DNA of 64,000 bases from Undaria pinnatifida (lineage: Eukaryota > Sar > Phaeophyceae > Laminariales > Alariaceae), in the NCBI GenBank assembly GCA_012845835.1, contig JABAKD010000028.1, positions 186,001 through 250,000 of the forward strand. The letters are read 5' to 3'. Shown in pieces: positions 23,031-52,430 of the stretch. Within the stretch, counting starts at the first letter, position 1. Each line of letters opens with the position of its first letter. The position numbers and the translations under genes are program-made. Under the pieces are notes generated by a model. That model was not told where the DNA came from, searched no databases, and was given only the letters and a program-made list of their open reading frames with translations.

Positions 23031-26000
23031 TCAGTACCCTGTCATCATGCCGTGCCCCCCCCCCCCACCCGCCCCTGCCCCGCCGGGGGGCGGGGGGGGC
23101 GGCGAGTAATACGACCCGCTGGTTGCCATGGCTTCGCTGGCATCGTCTCGCTTTCCCTTCCTGTCCGGTTTCTCTAACTTGACCGACTCGCGGTACTTGG
23201 CGAGGTAGATCTTGAGTGGGTCGACGTATTTGTCGAAGCCCAGTGTGCTCATGGCCCAGAGCAAGTCTTCGCCGTTGATGGTCTTCCGTTTTTCTTGCTT
23301 GCACTTGTCGCTGGCTTCCGAGGTGATAAAGCAGATAAACTCCGACACGCACTCCTGCGCGGAATAAATTGGTGGCGGTGGCGGTAGTGGTGGTGTCGAT
23401 TTTCGTTAGGGTTTACTATACATCGAGATAAAGAGACATAGGGGTTTCCAGAGACATGGACGGATGTTGGGGGATTCTGTGATAGAGGTGAGGCATTTTT
23501 GTAATAATTTTAAATGAATTTGTCGATAGTGCCACGTATAAACACTGCTGCTGTACAAAATTTCTACCAACAAGACATTACGGACACCAAGAAAAACACC
23601 AACAACAATGATAACACCGCTCCGCATTACATGAATAATACATAGCGATACTTCTGTCAAAAAGTCGTGGCCCCGCGAGAGTCCGGCATCCTTTAGTGCG
23701 GACGCCCTGTTAACCACTTTGGAGCCCCAACCCCCCCTACACTAATTCAAAGTTATTTCTCCCCCAAGAATGGTTTCCACATGCGAAGGCGTTAAGTGTA
23801 GTGCGCTGAAATTCGCTTGTCTCGACCTCGTCCTACAGAGTGCTGTACCTACCGCCCGGGGTAGTTCACGGTCCCACTTTAGTGCGGGTATCATAGTTCG
23901 GCAAGGCAGCGCACTACTGACTAACGATGGACCGCGACGGTATACAGACGAGTGAACAAAGGGCAAAGGGTATCGTCACTGCTGCATCCGACAACAAAAA
24001 AAAGTGAATAGTTTGTCAAAAAAACCGTAAAGCAGCGCGCCAGATGGAATATATCTGAAAACATCGGCTGGAGACGGCGAAGCTGCGACATCAGAGAGCC
24101 CAGCCGAAGTTCTCGCCCATTTGACGAGCCGAGAACGCAGCATCTATAAAAAAAACAACGTTCACCATTCGCCCTTTCACACATGGCTCTTTCCCTGGCA
24201 CGCACGAGCTCCTAACCCTCAAAGTTCGCATGCGTGGGATTAATGGAGCCCGGTATATATACCAATACCCTACCCTGTACACTTGAAAAACAAACCAGCA
24301 GCAAGGCCTGGTGAAATACAAGATAACGAGACGACGCCTAATAATAGACCATGTCCGTTCTGTGGTCGATAGGACTTCGGTACGGGCGAAGTAGGGTCGA
24401 TGAAAAGCCATCACACGAGAGCCATTGCCATGATGGTGACCATGAGTGGCGCGTTGTCCGCCCTACGTACAAAAATACGCCATTTTCATTTCATGATTCC
24501 GAACTTGGAAATTGGGATCCAAAGGAAAACGAGAATATCAGAACATGCTACTGGTACAGCAACATAAAGTACATATTTACCCGCTGCTACTATTATTAGA
24601 GTATTAGCATATACCAGGTCCCACGTATCAACTATCCTTTAGGAGGACAAACACCCAGTAATACGCTCGATTGGAGTATCACACAGAGCTTGAAAAGATG
24701 AGTCTCGACGAAGTCTTTGATCTCACAGCTGGAGCGTATAGAGTAGTATATTTTTATGTGATAAAATACAGCAGTATCGTAGGTATCCCTGTAGGATGAA
24801 GAATCAGAAGGGACACTGGGCGTGCTGATGTAGTTGGGCGGAAATAATGGCGTGCGTTATGCGCAAAAAACTAATATTTCCACCTATCTCCATCCAGCAC
24901 AACCAGTGCCCATGCCCATGCTTCCTCCTAGAGAGACGAGCTTTGCGGTCACATATTAAGACATAACTTTCAAAAATCTCGACAAGAAATTCGTCTTCAA
25001 ATCACTTTGATTAGAAGGCCCAGCTTAGCTCTCAGCGCTCCCACCCGAAACACACCTGCCTAAACCCTATGTTAAGATACGGCCTCGAAAGGCCTGTAAG
25101 TATCCGAATTTGAGATCATTTGGATGGGTTTCGTATGATAAGGTTGGCGGTTTATATTCGGGAAAGTTAGGAATTAGATCGGAGGCACGTGCCTCCGATC
25201 TCAGAAGCTATCCCGGGCTCTGGTGGAAACGAATAAAGCTACATCTCTACGAAGGAACGAAAGCGAGTACTCTCCGAGGACCTGCTCAATTGGCAGACCT
25301 GCAGGGGGCACTCTGTGTCCCCCACCTTTAATTTAACATGTGGCGTCGACGGCAGGACAAGAAACGATAGCCCACGACGAGGACCCCGACCCTGTCTTTT
25401 GGCCCAACCCCGGAGGAAGAGTTGGCAGATCGAAACCGGGGGAAACAGCGACGCAGCGACAGTCGCGACCGCGGGGACCGCAACCGTGGGTGTGGCGGCA
25501 AAAATGGTGGGGGTGGCGACCACCACCACCGCCGCGGGGGTGACAGCACATCGGGTGCTGGTGTGCCTGAGGGCGCCGCCGAGGGGGCAACTTTGGTCCA
25601 ACAACCGGGGCAGTTGGCCGCAGCTTCGTTTCTTTCTACTGCTTTTCTTCACGTGTTCCTGGCTCCATAGCCAGACCGTTAGAGGTGTGGGAGTGGGTTT
25701 TGAGGAGCGGCATCTTCGACTCATGGTCTAGTTCGTAGAACCGGAGTTTCCCCGAATCTCCCATATTTCTGCATATGCGACTCATCAGGGTGGGCTAGTG
25801 TTAAGATACGGCCTCCAAAGGCCTGTAAGTATCCGAATTTGAGATCATTTGGATGGGTTTCGTATGATAAGGTTGGCGGTTTATATTCGGGAAAGTTAGG
25901 AATTAGATCGGAGGCACGTGCCTCCGATCTCAGAAGCTATCCCGGGCTCTGGTGGAAACGAATAAAGCTACATCTCTACGAAGGAACGAAAGTGAGTACT

Positions 26001-29000
26001 CTCCGAGGACCTGCTCAATTGGCAGACCTGCAGGGGGCACTCTGTGTCCCCCACCTTTAATTTAACACCTCCTCTCGGAGGCTTTCTTTGCGTTCCTTTC
26101 TTCGCTTTCTTCGTCACCTTCGCGACCGCCCCAACACCAACTTCAAGACAAAATGTCCCGCACAGCTTCAAGATAAATATCTCCACACTAATTTAAAGCT
26201 ATTTTTTCCACACTGAAATCGATATTTTTTCTTCAGAAAGTAAAAAAAAATAAAATAAAAAATCTTCAAAATTCGCGTCAGGATTAGAGATGGGCACCGG
26301 ACTGCATTATCGAAAAACCGAAAACTGGATAGGAGGCGTTATTCTTGAAAAAAACGAACCGATTTAACCGGTTTTCTTCAGCCGGTTTTAACCAGTAAAC
26401 CGAGAACCAGTTAAACCGTCCTTTTAGTGGTAAATCATCTATAACATTGAAAACCAGGTCGGTTTTTCATCAAGTGGCACCTTGTGGTATACTCACACGT
26501 GCGTATTTGGTTCCGTTCGCAAATAATGCGTCTCTTCGAGGTGAACTTGTTTTGCGTCTTGATATATTGGCTGACAATGTCCCCGTTATGGTAGAGCACG
26601 ACGTCAGGCTGCATCAAAACCACCATGACCAGAGACTCGCACACCCCATGCTCCCGAAGCTCCTCAAATCGCCGTCACGGCTACCGTTGTGCGACGAGCA
26701 CAAGCAACAGTCGCGCTGCTTGCTAATCCACATGACACGACCTAAAACATCCGCTAGCATCTGAACGATCAATCCTGCGCAATGCAACAGTTAACTGGAG
26801 GCATGGGCCTGGGAGATAATGGAAATTACCCGTGAACACAGCTTGTGTCCAGAAGAAAACCGTCAAGTGTAAAATAACCTCCGCCAGTTAGCTGGAAAGG
26901 AAAAGGGACAAAACTCTAAACACACAAGACTGCATTGGACAAAATTCTCCTAACGTAAAAAACTAAAAACTCCAAGACGTATCCGCAACAACAATATTAT
27001 GTAACCGCTGGATGCCATCCAAAAGCACACTCTAAAAACCTTCGCCCTTGCCAACGACAACGTGATCAATGTCCTACTGCGATGAAGTGACCAGTATTGA
27101 CCTATATTCACTACAGCTGTGCAACGACTACTCCTGCAAGCAGTTGTTTCAGCATACGTGAACGCCAAAACAGCGACCACACCTTATACTTGCGTTATAA
27201 CTAGAGCTGTAAGTCGTCCCGACTCAAGTCACCAACTACTTATTAGTCGGACTAGTAATTAGTCGTTTCCCGAAGGTGCCGACTACCCGACTTACTTTGT
27301 TTCTATACTTGTACTTTTAGGAGGGATTGCATAACGTGGGACGCATTTTTTCTTTTTGGGCGCCTGCCCTCTCCCCGGCCGGGGGGAGCTCGGCTCGCTT
27401 CGCCCGCCTGGCATAAATTAAGTCGGCAAGTCGGCTAGCCATCAGCTGGGTTCGCCAGCCGACTTGCCGAATTAAGTCAGTCAGTCGGTGAATGGGACCT
27501 ATCGATTACCTGGCAGATATTAGGTGTGAAGTCCTGCCGAATCACAGCTCTAGTTATAAAACCCTAGTGGGGTGTGGAGGGGGTGGAGGGGGTGACCCAA
27601 CGTCCATTATCCCGCACAATCCACTCTAAGCCAGGTTGTACTTATATGTCTAAGACAACTTACTAGGTACAATCGACATTGGATCAACCAATCATCGCGC
27701 CGTAATATTTAGTAACAAGCTGCAGGCACGTTTTAGTGTGAAATAAGTCAGCCGGTTTTCCGGTTGAACCGGTAACCGGTTAAAACCGGCGTTCTTAGCC
27801 GGTTTAACCGGTTAACCTGTTAGCTAGATCTTTAAAACTGTCAGTTCTTTAGTTGAAAAACCGAGCAGTCACACATGCCTGCTGGGTTTCCAAAAACCGC
27901 GGTTAACCGGCTTATTTTCCATCCGGTGTCAATCTCTAGTCAGGATAAAAAAAAGGAAAAAGTGAGCAAGGCAGCCGTTCCCAGACTAAATTCAACATAA
28001 AAAAGTGCCGATAAACAAACCCAAGTACCAAACGTTTGTCTGAATACGTACGAGTAGTACATGCACGTTTATTTCGCACCTGTTCTGCTTAAACCACACA
28101 AACACACCCACCCGCAGCTCTTAGAGCTACAGCAGTAGTAGCATGTTGCCGTCGAGCATGTCGCACAAGGACAGAGCAGCAGAGCACAGCGCGCCCAGTC
28201 CTCGAAGCCTCATATTATGTACCGGTATGTACGTGTGTACTGCTGTTGTGTACGCGCCTTGTTGCTGCTTTCCTCATTGATTGTCCTCTCTCGGCCCTCT
28301 ACATGCTTATTTCTTTCGCAATCATCAGTAGTGTCGATCGGAACGTGACATCGCCAGGAAGGACACAGCACAGCACAGGGCAATCAGCTCTGCACAAATA
28401 GCTCTTGGCATTACCAAATCGCCATTAATAGTTGCACCAAATCATGGGCCTCTTCTTTCTGCCCCCTGCGCATTTTGTTGTATTCTTCCTTGCGCGAGCG
28501 TAGCGGGCGGCGTCAGCCGCCCCCGGGGCGGAGCCCTTCCATATTCATTTTTTGATTGCTCATCTCATTTATTATCTTCGCACTTCTTTCTGTTTCTCCC
28601 TTCCTAGGCATAACTCAGATCCAGGGTCACTGAGCAGGCTCTTCTCCCCCCTCCCCACTACAGCAGCACGTGCCTTCATGTGTACACTACTTGAATGCTG
28701 GAAAGAACGGTTTAACGTGAATGTATCACACAGCAACTTGCAGAGCAGTATTACAAGCAGGAATACAACGGTTTAGGCAATTTCTTATACAGTCGGATTT
28801 GTCAGTCGAAAACGGCCTTTTCGACTGACGCCCAAATCGAGCTTTTCTTACACAGCCGAAAAAGGCTTTTTCGACTGGATCCTCCAGTCGAAAAACTCAG
28901 TCGAAAAAAATTTACACACGTTTTTTGAACCGATCGCATCGTTCATCCCACCACCAAACACACACCCATACCAGGTACCACACTGCAGTATCATACAAGG

Positions 29001-30313
29001 CGTTGGCGCTGGCGTGGCTATCACTGCTGTTGCTTCTCGAAGCAAGTCAGCGTGGCGCATTCCTAGTTCCGCTCGCCAGCAGCGTGTATCACACGACGGC
29101 AGCAGCGCGCGGTATGTCCCATGCTGCCAACAACGGCTGCGCCTGCTGTAGCTTTGGCGGCTCTCGGCTGAGTGCAACTCCACGAACGTAGCTTTGGCGG
29201 CTTTCGGCTAAGCCCACAGCCACCAACTCGCTGGGACGAGGGTTCGTCGAGCCGTTGCTCGCGGAGAAAGCGCGAAGCACAGAGCTGCCAGCCGATTTCG
29301 ACTGCTGTACAGCAGTACTCCATCACACCAACCGCCTCTAGGAAGAGCACAAAAACTAAAAAATCGACTCGACTGACGATAAGAAGAAGGGCCAGAAGAT
29401 TCCAGTCGAAAAGGGCCGTTTTCGACTGTAGGAATCCGACTGTATAAGAAATGGCCTTAATGTGAATATATCACACAGCAACTTCTTGCAGAGCAGTATT
29501 ACAAGCAGCAATACAGGTACAGCATGATTTTTGGCGCCGAGCGACAACATACCCCCACCAGTCGGCGGGCGGGGGGCGGTGCATGCTAGCATGCTTTCCT
29601 TGCCGGATGCATGCGGACAACACGAATGGATGTAGACAAAACCCACAGCACAGCATTTACTCGTATACACACAGCCCATGATGTCGGCCGACAAGGTCTT
29701 GGCACCGCTACTTGTATCATTGTCGAACAGCAACGGCGCGTCGTCCGCTTTTTCTCTGAAGAATATCACGGGTCGTGCGCCGTTCTCGTTTACCAGTATA
29801 CGAGTGCAGGTTTGAACCGTGCTCGGGACCCTAAAAAGAGAATGATCGATTTGGCACGAGAGGGATAACTATAGAAGACGAAAGCGACCTACAGCAGTAG
29901 GGGCGGACGTTGTCGCCTAACACCGCGAACGCTATTGCTGGTTGCTGGCGGCGTCGCACGCTTGACGGCGTCTCAAACTTATACCGAGGGTACTACTATG
30001 ATGTGCGATACGTAAATCGGCCGAGAGCGTTCCCCTCCGCTACGACTTGTAGACTCCGTTCGGCCGCCGATACGTGACGGCAGCAGTGCGAAAGAACAAA
30101 CAGCTTCATTACTGTCGGTGGTTGGGTTGTCGGTTTACCATCGCGGGGCACGGGCAGCATACCAGCACCGTTTACCTGGACGGTCTCCTTCGCGTCTTTT
30201 GCAATCTTGGCGTTGTCGGGAAGCGACTTCTTCATAATGCGAGAGATGTTGGCAATGGGAAGAAATCGGTCCTGCTCCCTCAACTCCTCCGTGTCTCCCG
30301 CCTCCTCCGCCAT
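23031..30313 (-). CDS. NFYB: NF-YB/HAP3 CCAAT-binding factor subunit, copy A (two exons)
   Basis: Exon 1 is 30313-30176 (46 codons) and exon 2 is 23354-23031 (107 codons plus TGA), 153 residues in all. The donor is CAG/GTAAAC and the acceptor CCGCGCAG; the intron sits at exactly the same codon as in copy B. The histone fold runs from about residue 12 to 98 and differs from copy B at only a few positions inside the fold (for example KCKQ for [12 protein letters not shown] for [22 protein letters not shown] for [14 protein letters not shown]). The N-terminus before REQDRF is an acidic [10 protein letters not shown], where copy B has [10 protein letters not shown]. The C-terminus has six prolines and a Gly-rich stretch. 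The gene starts 272 bp from the divergent golgin gene. The 6.8-kb intron contains the TRIM-like element, the hAT pair and the Harbinger-type element. Confidence 0.87.
25070..26067 (+). mobile_element. TRIM-like mini LTR retrotransposon, 998 bp
   Basis: Two 269-bp direct repeats, 25070-25338 and 25799-26067, differ at about two bases and run TGTTAAGATA to TTTAATTTAACA, so they have TG/CA ends with a 5-bp inverted terminus. The internal 460 bp has no pol. Its largest sense frame (25422-25670) encodes an Arg/Gly/His-rich stretch ([20 protein letters not shown]), perhaps a remnant of a gag nucleic-acid-binding region. CAGGGTGGGCTAG precedes the 3' LTR as a weak purine tract. No matching target duplication is seen (CCCTA versus CCTCC). 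Near-identical LTRs mean a recent insertion. Confidence 0.85.
26285..27938. mobile_element. hAT-type non-autonomous DNA transposon, 1654 bp
   Basis: Inverted ends TAGAGATGGGCACCGGA and TCCGGTGTCAATCTCTA, flanked on both sides by the exact 8-bp duplication GTCAGGAT (26277-26284 and 27939-27946). Subterminal zones are packed with AACCGGTTTAACCGG-type palindromes, as expected for transposase binding sites. No transposase reading frame is seen. Confidence 0.9.
27202..27552. mobile_element. Second hAT-type element nested inside the first, 351 bp
   Basis: Ends TAGAGCTGTAAGTCG and ..GAATCACAGCTCTA, flanked by GTTATAAC / GTTATAAA (7 of 8 match). The interior has AAGTCGGCAAGTCGGC repeats and their complements. 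No coding capacity. Confidence 0.82.
28535..28680 (-). repeat. tRNA-derived SINE (SINE-A), head missing
   Basis: Only the tail half is present, with CTCAGATCCAGGGTCACTGA and CTCTTCTCCCCCCTCCCCAC. Homology stops abruptly at CTTCATG near 28680, so the tRNA head is lost. Confidence 0.75.
28776..29456. mobile_element. PIF/Harbinger-type MITE, 681 bp
   Basis: About 22-bp inverted ends GGCAATTTCTTATACAGTCG / ..ACTGTATAAGAAATGGCC, extended inward by AGTCGAAAACGGCC, with TTA on both sides (28773-28775, 29457-29459), the target site of that superfamily. The interior holds a duplicated GTAGCTTTGGCGGCT.TCGGCT. Direct repeats of about 50 bp (GTATCACACAGCAACTTGCA) flank it at 28718-28768 and 29461-29513. 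Confidence 0.83.
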
Positions 30314-30585
30314 GTTTCTCGAACCGCCGGTAACTGAACTTCTGGCCTGAGCTGATGAACTAAACCGAACGTGGCGAAATAGCAGTTCCACAGAGGCAGG
30401 AGTCGATACTCCTTTGGCAGTGCCAAGCTGTGTGTTTGCCGCCTGTTGCCTCAAACTGGGTTTCCATATCTTGTACCGGCGTTCGTGTCAATTTTCCGAG
30501 CCCCTAGTGATATCTGCCCGTGGGAGCTGAGATCTGCTGTGTTTACGGCACTCCGCGGAAGGGGGTGTACAGCTGGTAGGCATAA
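30314..30585. promoter_or_regulatory. Shared intergenic region between divergent NF-YB copy A and GRIP golgin
   Basis: Only 272 bp separate the two start codons on opposite strands, so both core promoters and both 5' UTRs must fit here unless there are upstream non-coding exons. No TATA box or intact CCAAT box is evident to me. The region is free of the repeat families that fill the rest of the window, which fits it being constrained. Assignment as a bidirectional promoter is an inference from position only. Confidence 0.5.
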
Positions 30586-47825
<17,240 letters not shown>

Positions 47826-47928
47826 CGGCCAACTGTTTGTCGTTGCTGATGTCTTTGCTGTTGTCGTTGCCGTTGTCGTTGACGTCCTTGGTTTGGCGAT
47901 TTTCGGCACCGAATCGTGTAATATTACA

Positions 47929-48174
47929 CGTTGGACAGATCCGATCCGCGGTCGTGATGTATGCCTTCCAGCGCAGATATTGATAGATCTCTGGTCTGTA
48001 CGATGATGTCGGGTAAGAGCCGGACGATCTGTTATGATCTGAATGATCTAGAACATGTTTGCTGCGTTGGGTCTGTACTGCACAGAACCTGCTCAACATG
48101 TCATGACAACAGAAAATAGGATCTAGATGGTGTACCGTAGATGATCTATGAATAGATCATGATCCGTCCGACGT
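47929..48174. mobile_element. MITE-3, 246 bp
   Basis: Begins CGTTGGACAGATCCGATC and ends GATCATGATCCGTCCGACG, inverted. Lies just 3' of the golgin stop codon, so it may be part of the 3' UTR. Confidence 0.72.
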
Positions 48175-48699
48175 TTGTTATACTATGACTCGGGTGCTGA
48201 TTTCGTAGCTCTTGTCTTTGCCTCAGCAGCCCTGCTTGTTTTGCCGAGTTTCGGCACCGAATCGTATAATATGAAACGGGTGTTCAGAGTTGGGAGGGTT
48301 TGGGGGTGGGGGGGAGGGGGGGCTTGACGGCTCCTTTTTGTATTACAAGCAATAGCCATTTTTTATGTTTAACCCCTTTAGAACTGCTCCCGCGCCTTGT
48401 TGGGCAAAGTGCTTGGGATTAGTGTGAGATACATGTTGCAATACGGAGTTCCAGAGTAAAAAGGCGACGTCAAAAACAAACGAATACAGCAACGGCAACG
48501 GCCACTGCTTGGTTTGTTGGGGGCGAGTACTTCGATGCCAGGGGTCGCATGATATGAGGCACCGTGGTCCTACTGCTCGTCTTGGACGGTGGACTTTTTC
48601 CAATTTTGATCGTGCTTGTGGTCGTAGAACATGTCCGGAAGCCAGAATAGTTACTGGCCCCGAAGTGCGGGTGCTGTGGCGCCCAGGGACATCTCGTAA

Positions 48700-49260
48700 C
48701 ATTCTGGCGGGTTTCCTACTGATATGTCGGCATGCATGCGTCGGGAGCCATACTGGGATATCCTCGCGGAGATCCTATATTCAGCGGTATAGGTTTGGAG
48801 GTGCTGATACCCTCGTCTTTGCGTGCCCCATGCAAATGCGGTTCTGAAGTGGTTGATGCGAGAGGGCGTCTATTTGGTCGATACTCGCGTCCGCACCGTG
48901 TCGCCGTCGACCCTACTCGATATACTGGCGAACGACGTCTCGCTTTCGTTTCTCTCCCTTTTCTCTCGCGGGCTCTCGAGGTGCTAGATTTAGTGCTGCG
49001 CTGTTTTGTATTATTTGTGTTTTGTTCGGGTCCTCTCGAAAGTTTTTTGCTTTCGTTGATGTAAGGACCCTGTCACTGGAAAACCGGCGAGAAGCACCGC
49101 TCTCGTCGATAAAAAGATTCGAGGAAGGCGAAGAAAATATCCTTTTTTTTGTTGACATGCTACATGACGTATGGACCCCGACCCATGCACGCCTATAAAT
49201 CAGCAGGAAACCCACGGGGACAAGCCCCCCAGGAGGGCCCCCGACGCCACAGCAGTGCAC
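48700..49260. repeat. Imperfect inverted repeat, arms about 80-100 bp
   Basis: GGGTTTCCTACTGATATGTC and GCATGCGTCGGGAGCCATAC (48708-48753) are the complement of 49220-49169 at about 80% by eye. May be the ends of an unclassified element. Confidence 0.6.
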
Positions 49261-52219
49261 GGCGTGTTCTGCACTAATAAGGAGGCTTTGTGCTTGAAAG
49301 GGTATGTTCGTACTCAAGTGGGGGCGCCTACACGAGTAGTCGGGGCCTGTTCACTGCAGCAGTTTTGTCGTTTTGTGATTTTACGCACGGCGTGCGCGTC
49401 GTGCTGCTTTTTTATGGGAGAACGAGGGTTCTCACGACCCAGCTTCACCGCGCAATAAGGGATGACGCGGTTCTGCGCTCTACATTCCACCTGGGGGGCG
49501 GGAATGCTGTGGTTGTGTTCGGGTCTTATTTCTATTGCTGTGCGTGCAACTTTCAGCTTACACCCTTGGAAGGAGCGGTTGGTAGGGCACGAAAACTGTG
49601 CTCTGGGGTACCCGGAGTATTTTGCCCTATACCTGGTACCCAACACACCCTTGATAAACTTTTTTTGTTCGTTCTTGGCACGCGTCCAAACGGAAAAGAT
49701 GCGTTGATTGGTTAACCCCGAGTAGCCTGGGCTAGTTAGACCGGCTATGCTCTTGTTCTCATTCCAAGCGGCGATCGCGTGAGACTGAAAGTTGAAGGTG
49801 AAATCGCGGCAGCAGGATCATATTTATCGGTGAAAAGCCCTTTTTATATAAGAACGTGTACCAGGTGTGATATATTATGCGTCCGTAGATACCATTGGCG
49901 TTGAGGAATTTGTTGCTGAAATTCGCTGGAGTTTCTGCTAGCGTCTCTGCTGCCAACCCCCTCAAATGGGCTGGTTTCGTTGTTGAGGTTAACACAAACA
50001 CTGTTGCTATCGTCATCCAAGTCAACCAAGTATTCTCGTTACTCAACCAAGTGACCAAACGTTCCCGTTTCCCATGTGATTAAGCGTTTCTCTCGTCGTT
50101 ACTCAACGGGAAATGGTCGAAGGGGGAAATACCCCCGAGTTTTTTCTTGTCAATTGGGGGTATACGGAAAACACGCCCGCGAAAGGTGCCCGCGCGCTTT
50201 CTCCGAACTGCCTCAAATTCAATTCTGACGCGCTGGCAAGGTACACGCAGCCCATGCGGAGCACGCACACCTTTTTTTTTTTGCGGGCACGGCATAGGGG
50301 CTAACGGGCCGCGACGCTGAAAGGGGCAAATGATCCCACCTTTCAACTTGTGGGGTATGACCCCGCGAAGTTACCATTAATTTATAAGTAGTAGATAAAA
50401 CGAGAAGATGTGGGGAAAGGAAATGGGGAAATGGTTGGCGGAAGGTCACGAGATACTACTGCTTTATGGAAGGGTATTCGGTTGACATCGGAACGGCACC
50501 TACGCTATATTGTCAGAGGGCAAACATCATAATGATGAAAATTAATGCAGGAGTAAGGTTGTTAGAGGTGGGGAACCGAGCCAAGAATAATCTGGCTTTT
50601 GTCTCGAGAGAGAATTTCGGAGGAGTTTCGGTTCATAACTTTGTGGTTGAAGAATTGGCTTTGATTGCATCGGCATGGCAGTTCTGGTGGATCGTGTTAG
50701 CGGCTATACCAAGCGGATACAGCACGGGATGGTGCTGGCAGACTGGTAGAACACGCGAGCAGACAGTCATGCTGTTGCTAGTAGCTGGCCTGCAGCTACG
50801 GGGCCAGGTATTCGTGAGTTCTCTGGCCAGGTGTTCGGGCTTTCCCTCTGTTCGTGCGGTTTGTGACAACATCTTCTGACGTGTGCAACTTTTGGGAGAC
50901 CCGGAGAGCGGCGAGAAGAACATCGAACAGACGAGGCGCGGGTAGCGAGTGGGCAACGCATCGTCGAGACCCGTATATATGTACTAGTACCCCCCTCGTG
51001 ATGAGCGTGTCCCCGCATTTGACCGAAATCATACCCCTTTTTTGTCTAATTATGACACCCTCAAAAGCGAGGATAACAAGGACGGACGTCTACGGGCCAC
51101 CGCCTAACACCCCGGATAAACCACGAGCGGAACATCCAGTAGTTGCGAGTAGTTAGGATCGTCTGTCTCCAAAGGCATGACGGCACAAGAGACAAACAGC
51201 ACTGTCACAAACTTCAGCTTAGCACGCATCATTCAAGATGTAGAGGAATCCCTCTACCCTAGCGCATTCTGCACGCAGCTCAGTTGTGATACCCACAAGG
51301 AACCGGTTCTACCTCTCAGGCTACCTTCAATTATGCGCAATATATCTATATCATCACGTCCCAACGCTAACCTGCTTTACATATAGACCAAGATTGCCAC
51401 CTGGGAGAGCGTCCTTAGCGGCCGGGCTGTCATAGCCCTGACTCTCTAGTCCCATCGCTACCTCTTGATACAGCAATGGCACACGAGAAAACCCAAGCAC
51501 ACGGAAGATTGGGGTACCCGGATGGAGCATAAGTCCTCACCAGGAGCAGAAAGGCATGTTTTTAGGCTCACCCGATCCTGCGCCATTTCTCTACTTGCCA
51601 ACCCCCAACTGGAAACCCCTTCTTAGACCCAGAAGGCCACCGTAACGTCCTCCCCAGCTGGCCGGCGAGGAAAAGAACAGCCACGCGATACTTCAGAAGG
51701 TGGTTCCAAATTTGTCTACATCAACCAAGACTGAGGAAGGAAAACACGGCCTAATTACTCCGTTGAGGGGGTGTCATCCTCAGTACGCACTAGATTTCAC
51801 GTGTGCCGCAAAACTAGCATAAGGAGAGGAGCGCTGTTTTCTCGGGCACCCCCCGCAACGTGCTATGCGAACCAATCTGAGAGGGAAAAACCCGGCCGAG
51901 TAACTCCGTTAGGAAAGACCCCTCCAAGCACGCCACGTGCGCCGCAAATCCCTCTCCGTAAAGCTGCCTCCCCCTGCACCCCTTCACCCAACACGACCCG
52001 ACCAGGTTAAGAGATCGGCCGGGTCTGACGACCTGGAGTCGTGGATCTGTATCAGCGCCTACTGAACTCCCTTATGTTGCTGGTTTTCCCTTCCGTGTCG
52101 TCCGTGTCGCCCATCTGCGGTTTTAAAACGCAGAGAGCGGCGCGCAGCCCACAACCGGTAAGAGGGTAGAAAAAGGGCATGGCAGACATTAATAATCCAG
52201 CGGCGACAATGCCGTGGCG

Positions 52220-52430
52220 ACGTATCGTTAGTTCTGAGACCCAATATTGGCGATACCGTAGCAACTGTCCTCCCCTGTAAACTCGCCACGCCGCACTGTC
52301 ATAACCTTTGAATCCCGTGGCGACCCTCAAGTGTACCGTTAGTTCTGAGCCCCAATATCCGCGATACCATAACAATTGTCCTACTCCATAATTTGGCCAC
52401 GCCACACCATCGTAACCTCCTCCCCAGCTG
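52220..52430. repeat. Two-copy tandem repeat, about 112 bp
   Basis: GTTAGTTCTGAG.CCCAATAT, GCGATACC, AA.TGTCCT and CGCCAC occur twice in the same order. Confidence 0.75.

Noticed and set aside
25422..25670. Independent RG-rich small protein gene
   Set aside because: Lies wholly between the two LTRs, so it is best treated as part of the TRIM-like element.
50466..50879. 137-residue frame
   Set aside because: Its start lies in a repeat shared with 15840-15920 (ATCGGAACGGCA, CGCTATATTGTC); the rest has no recognisable features.
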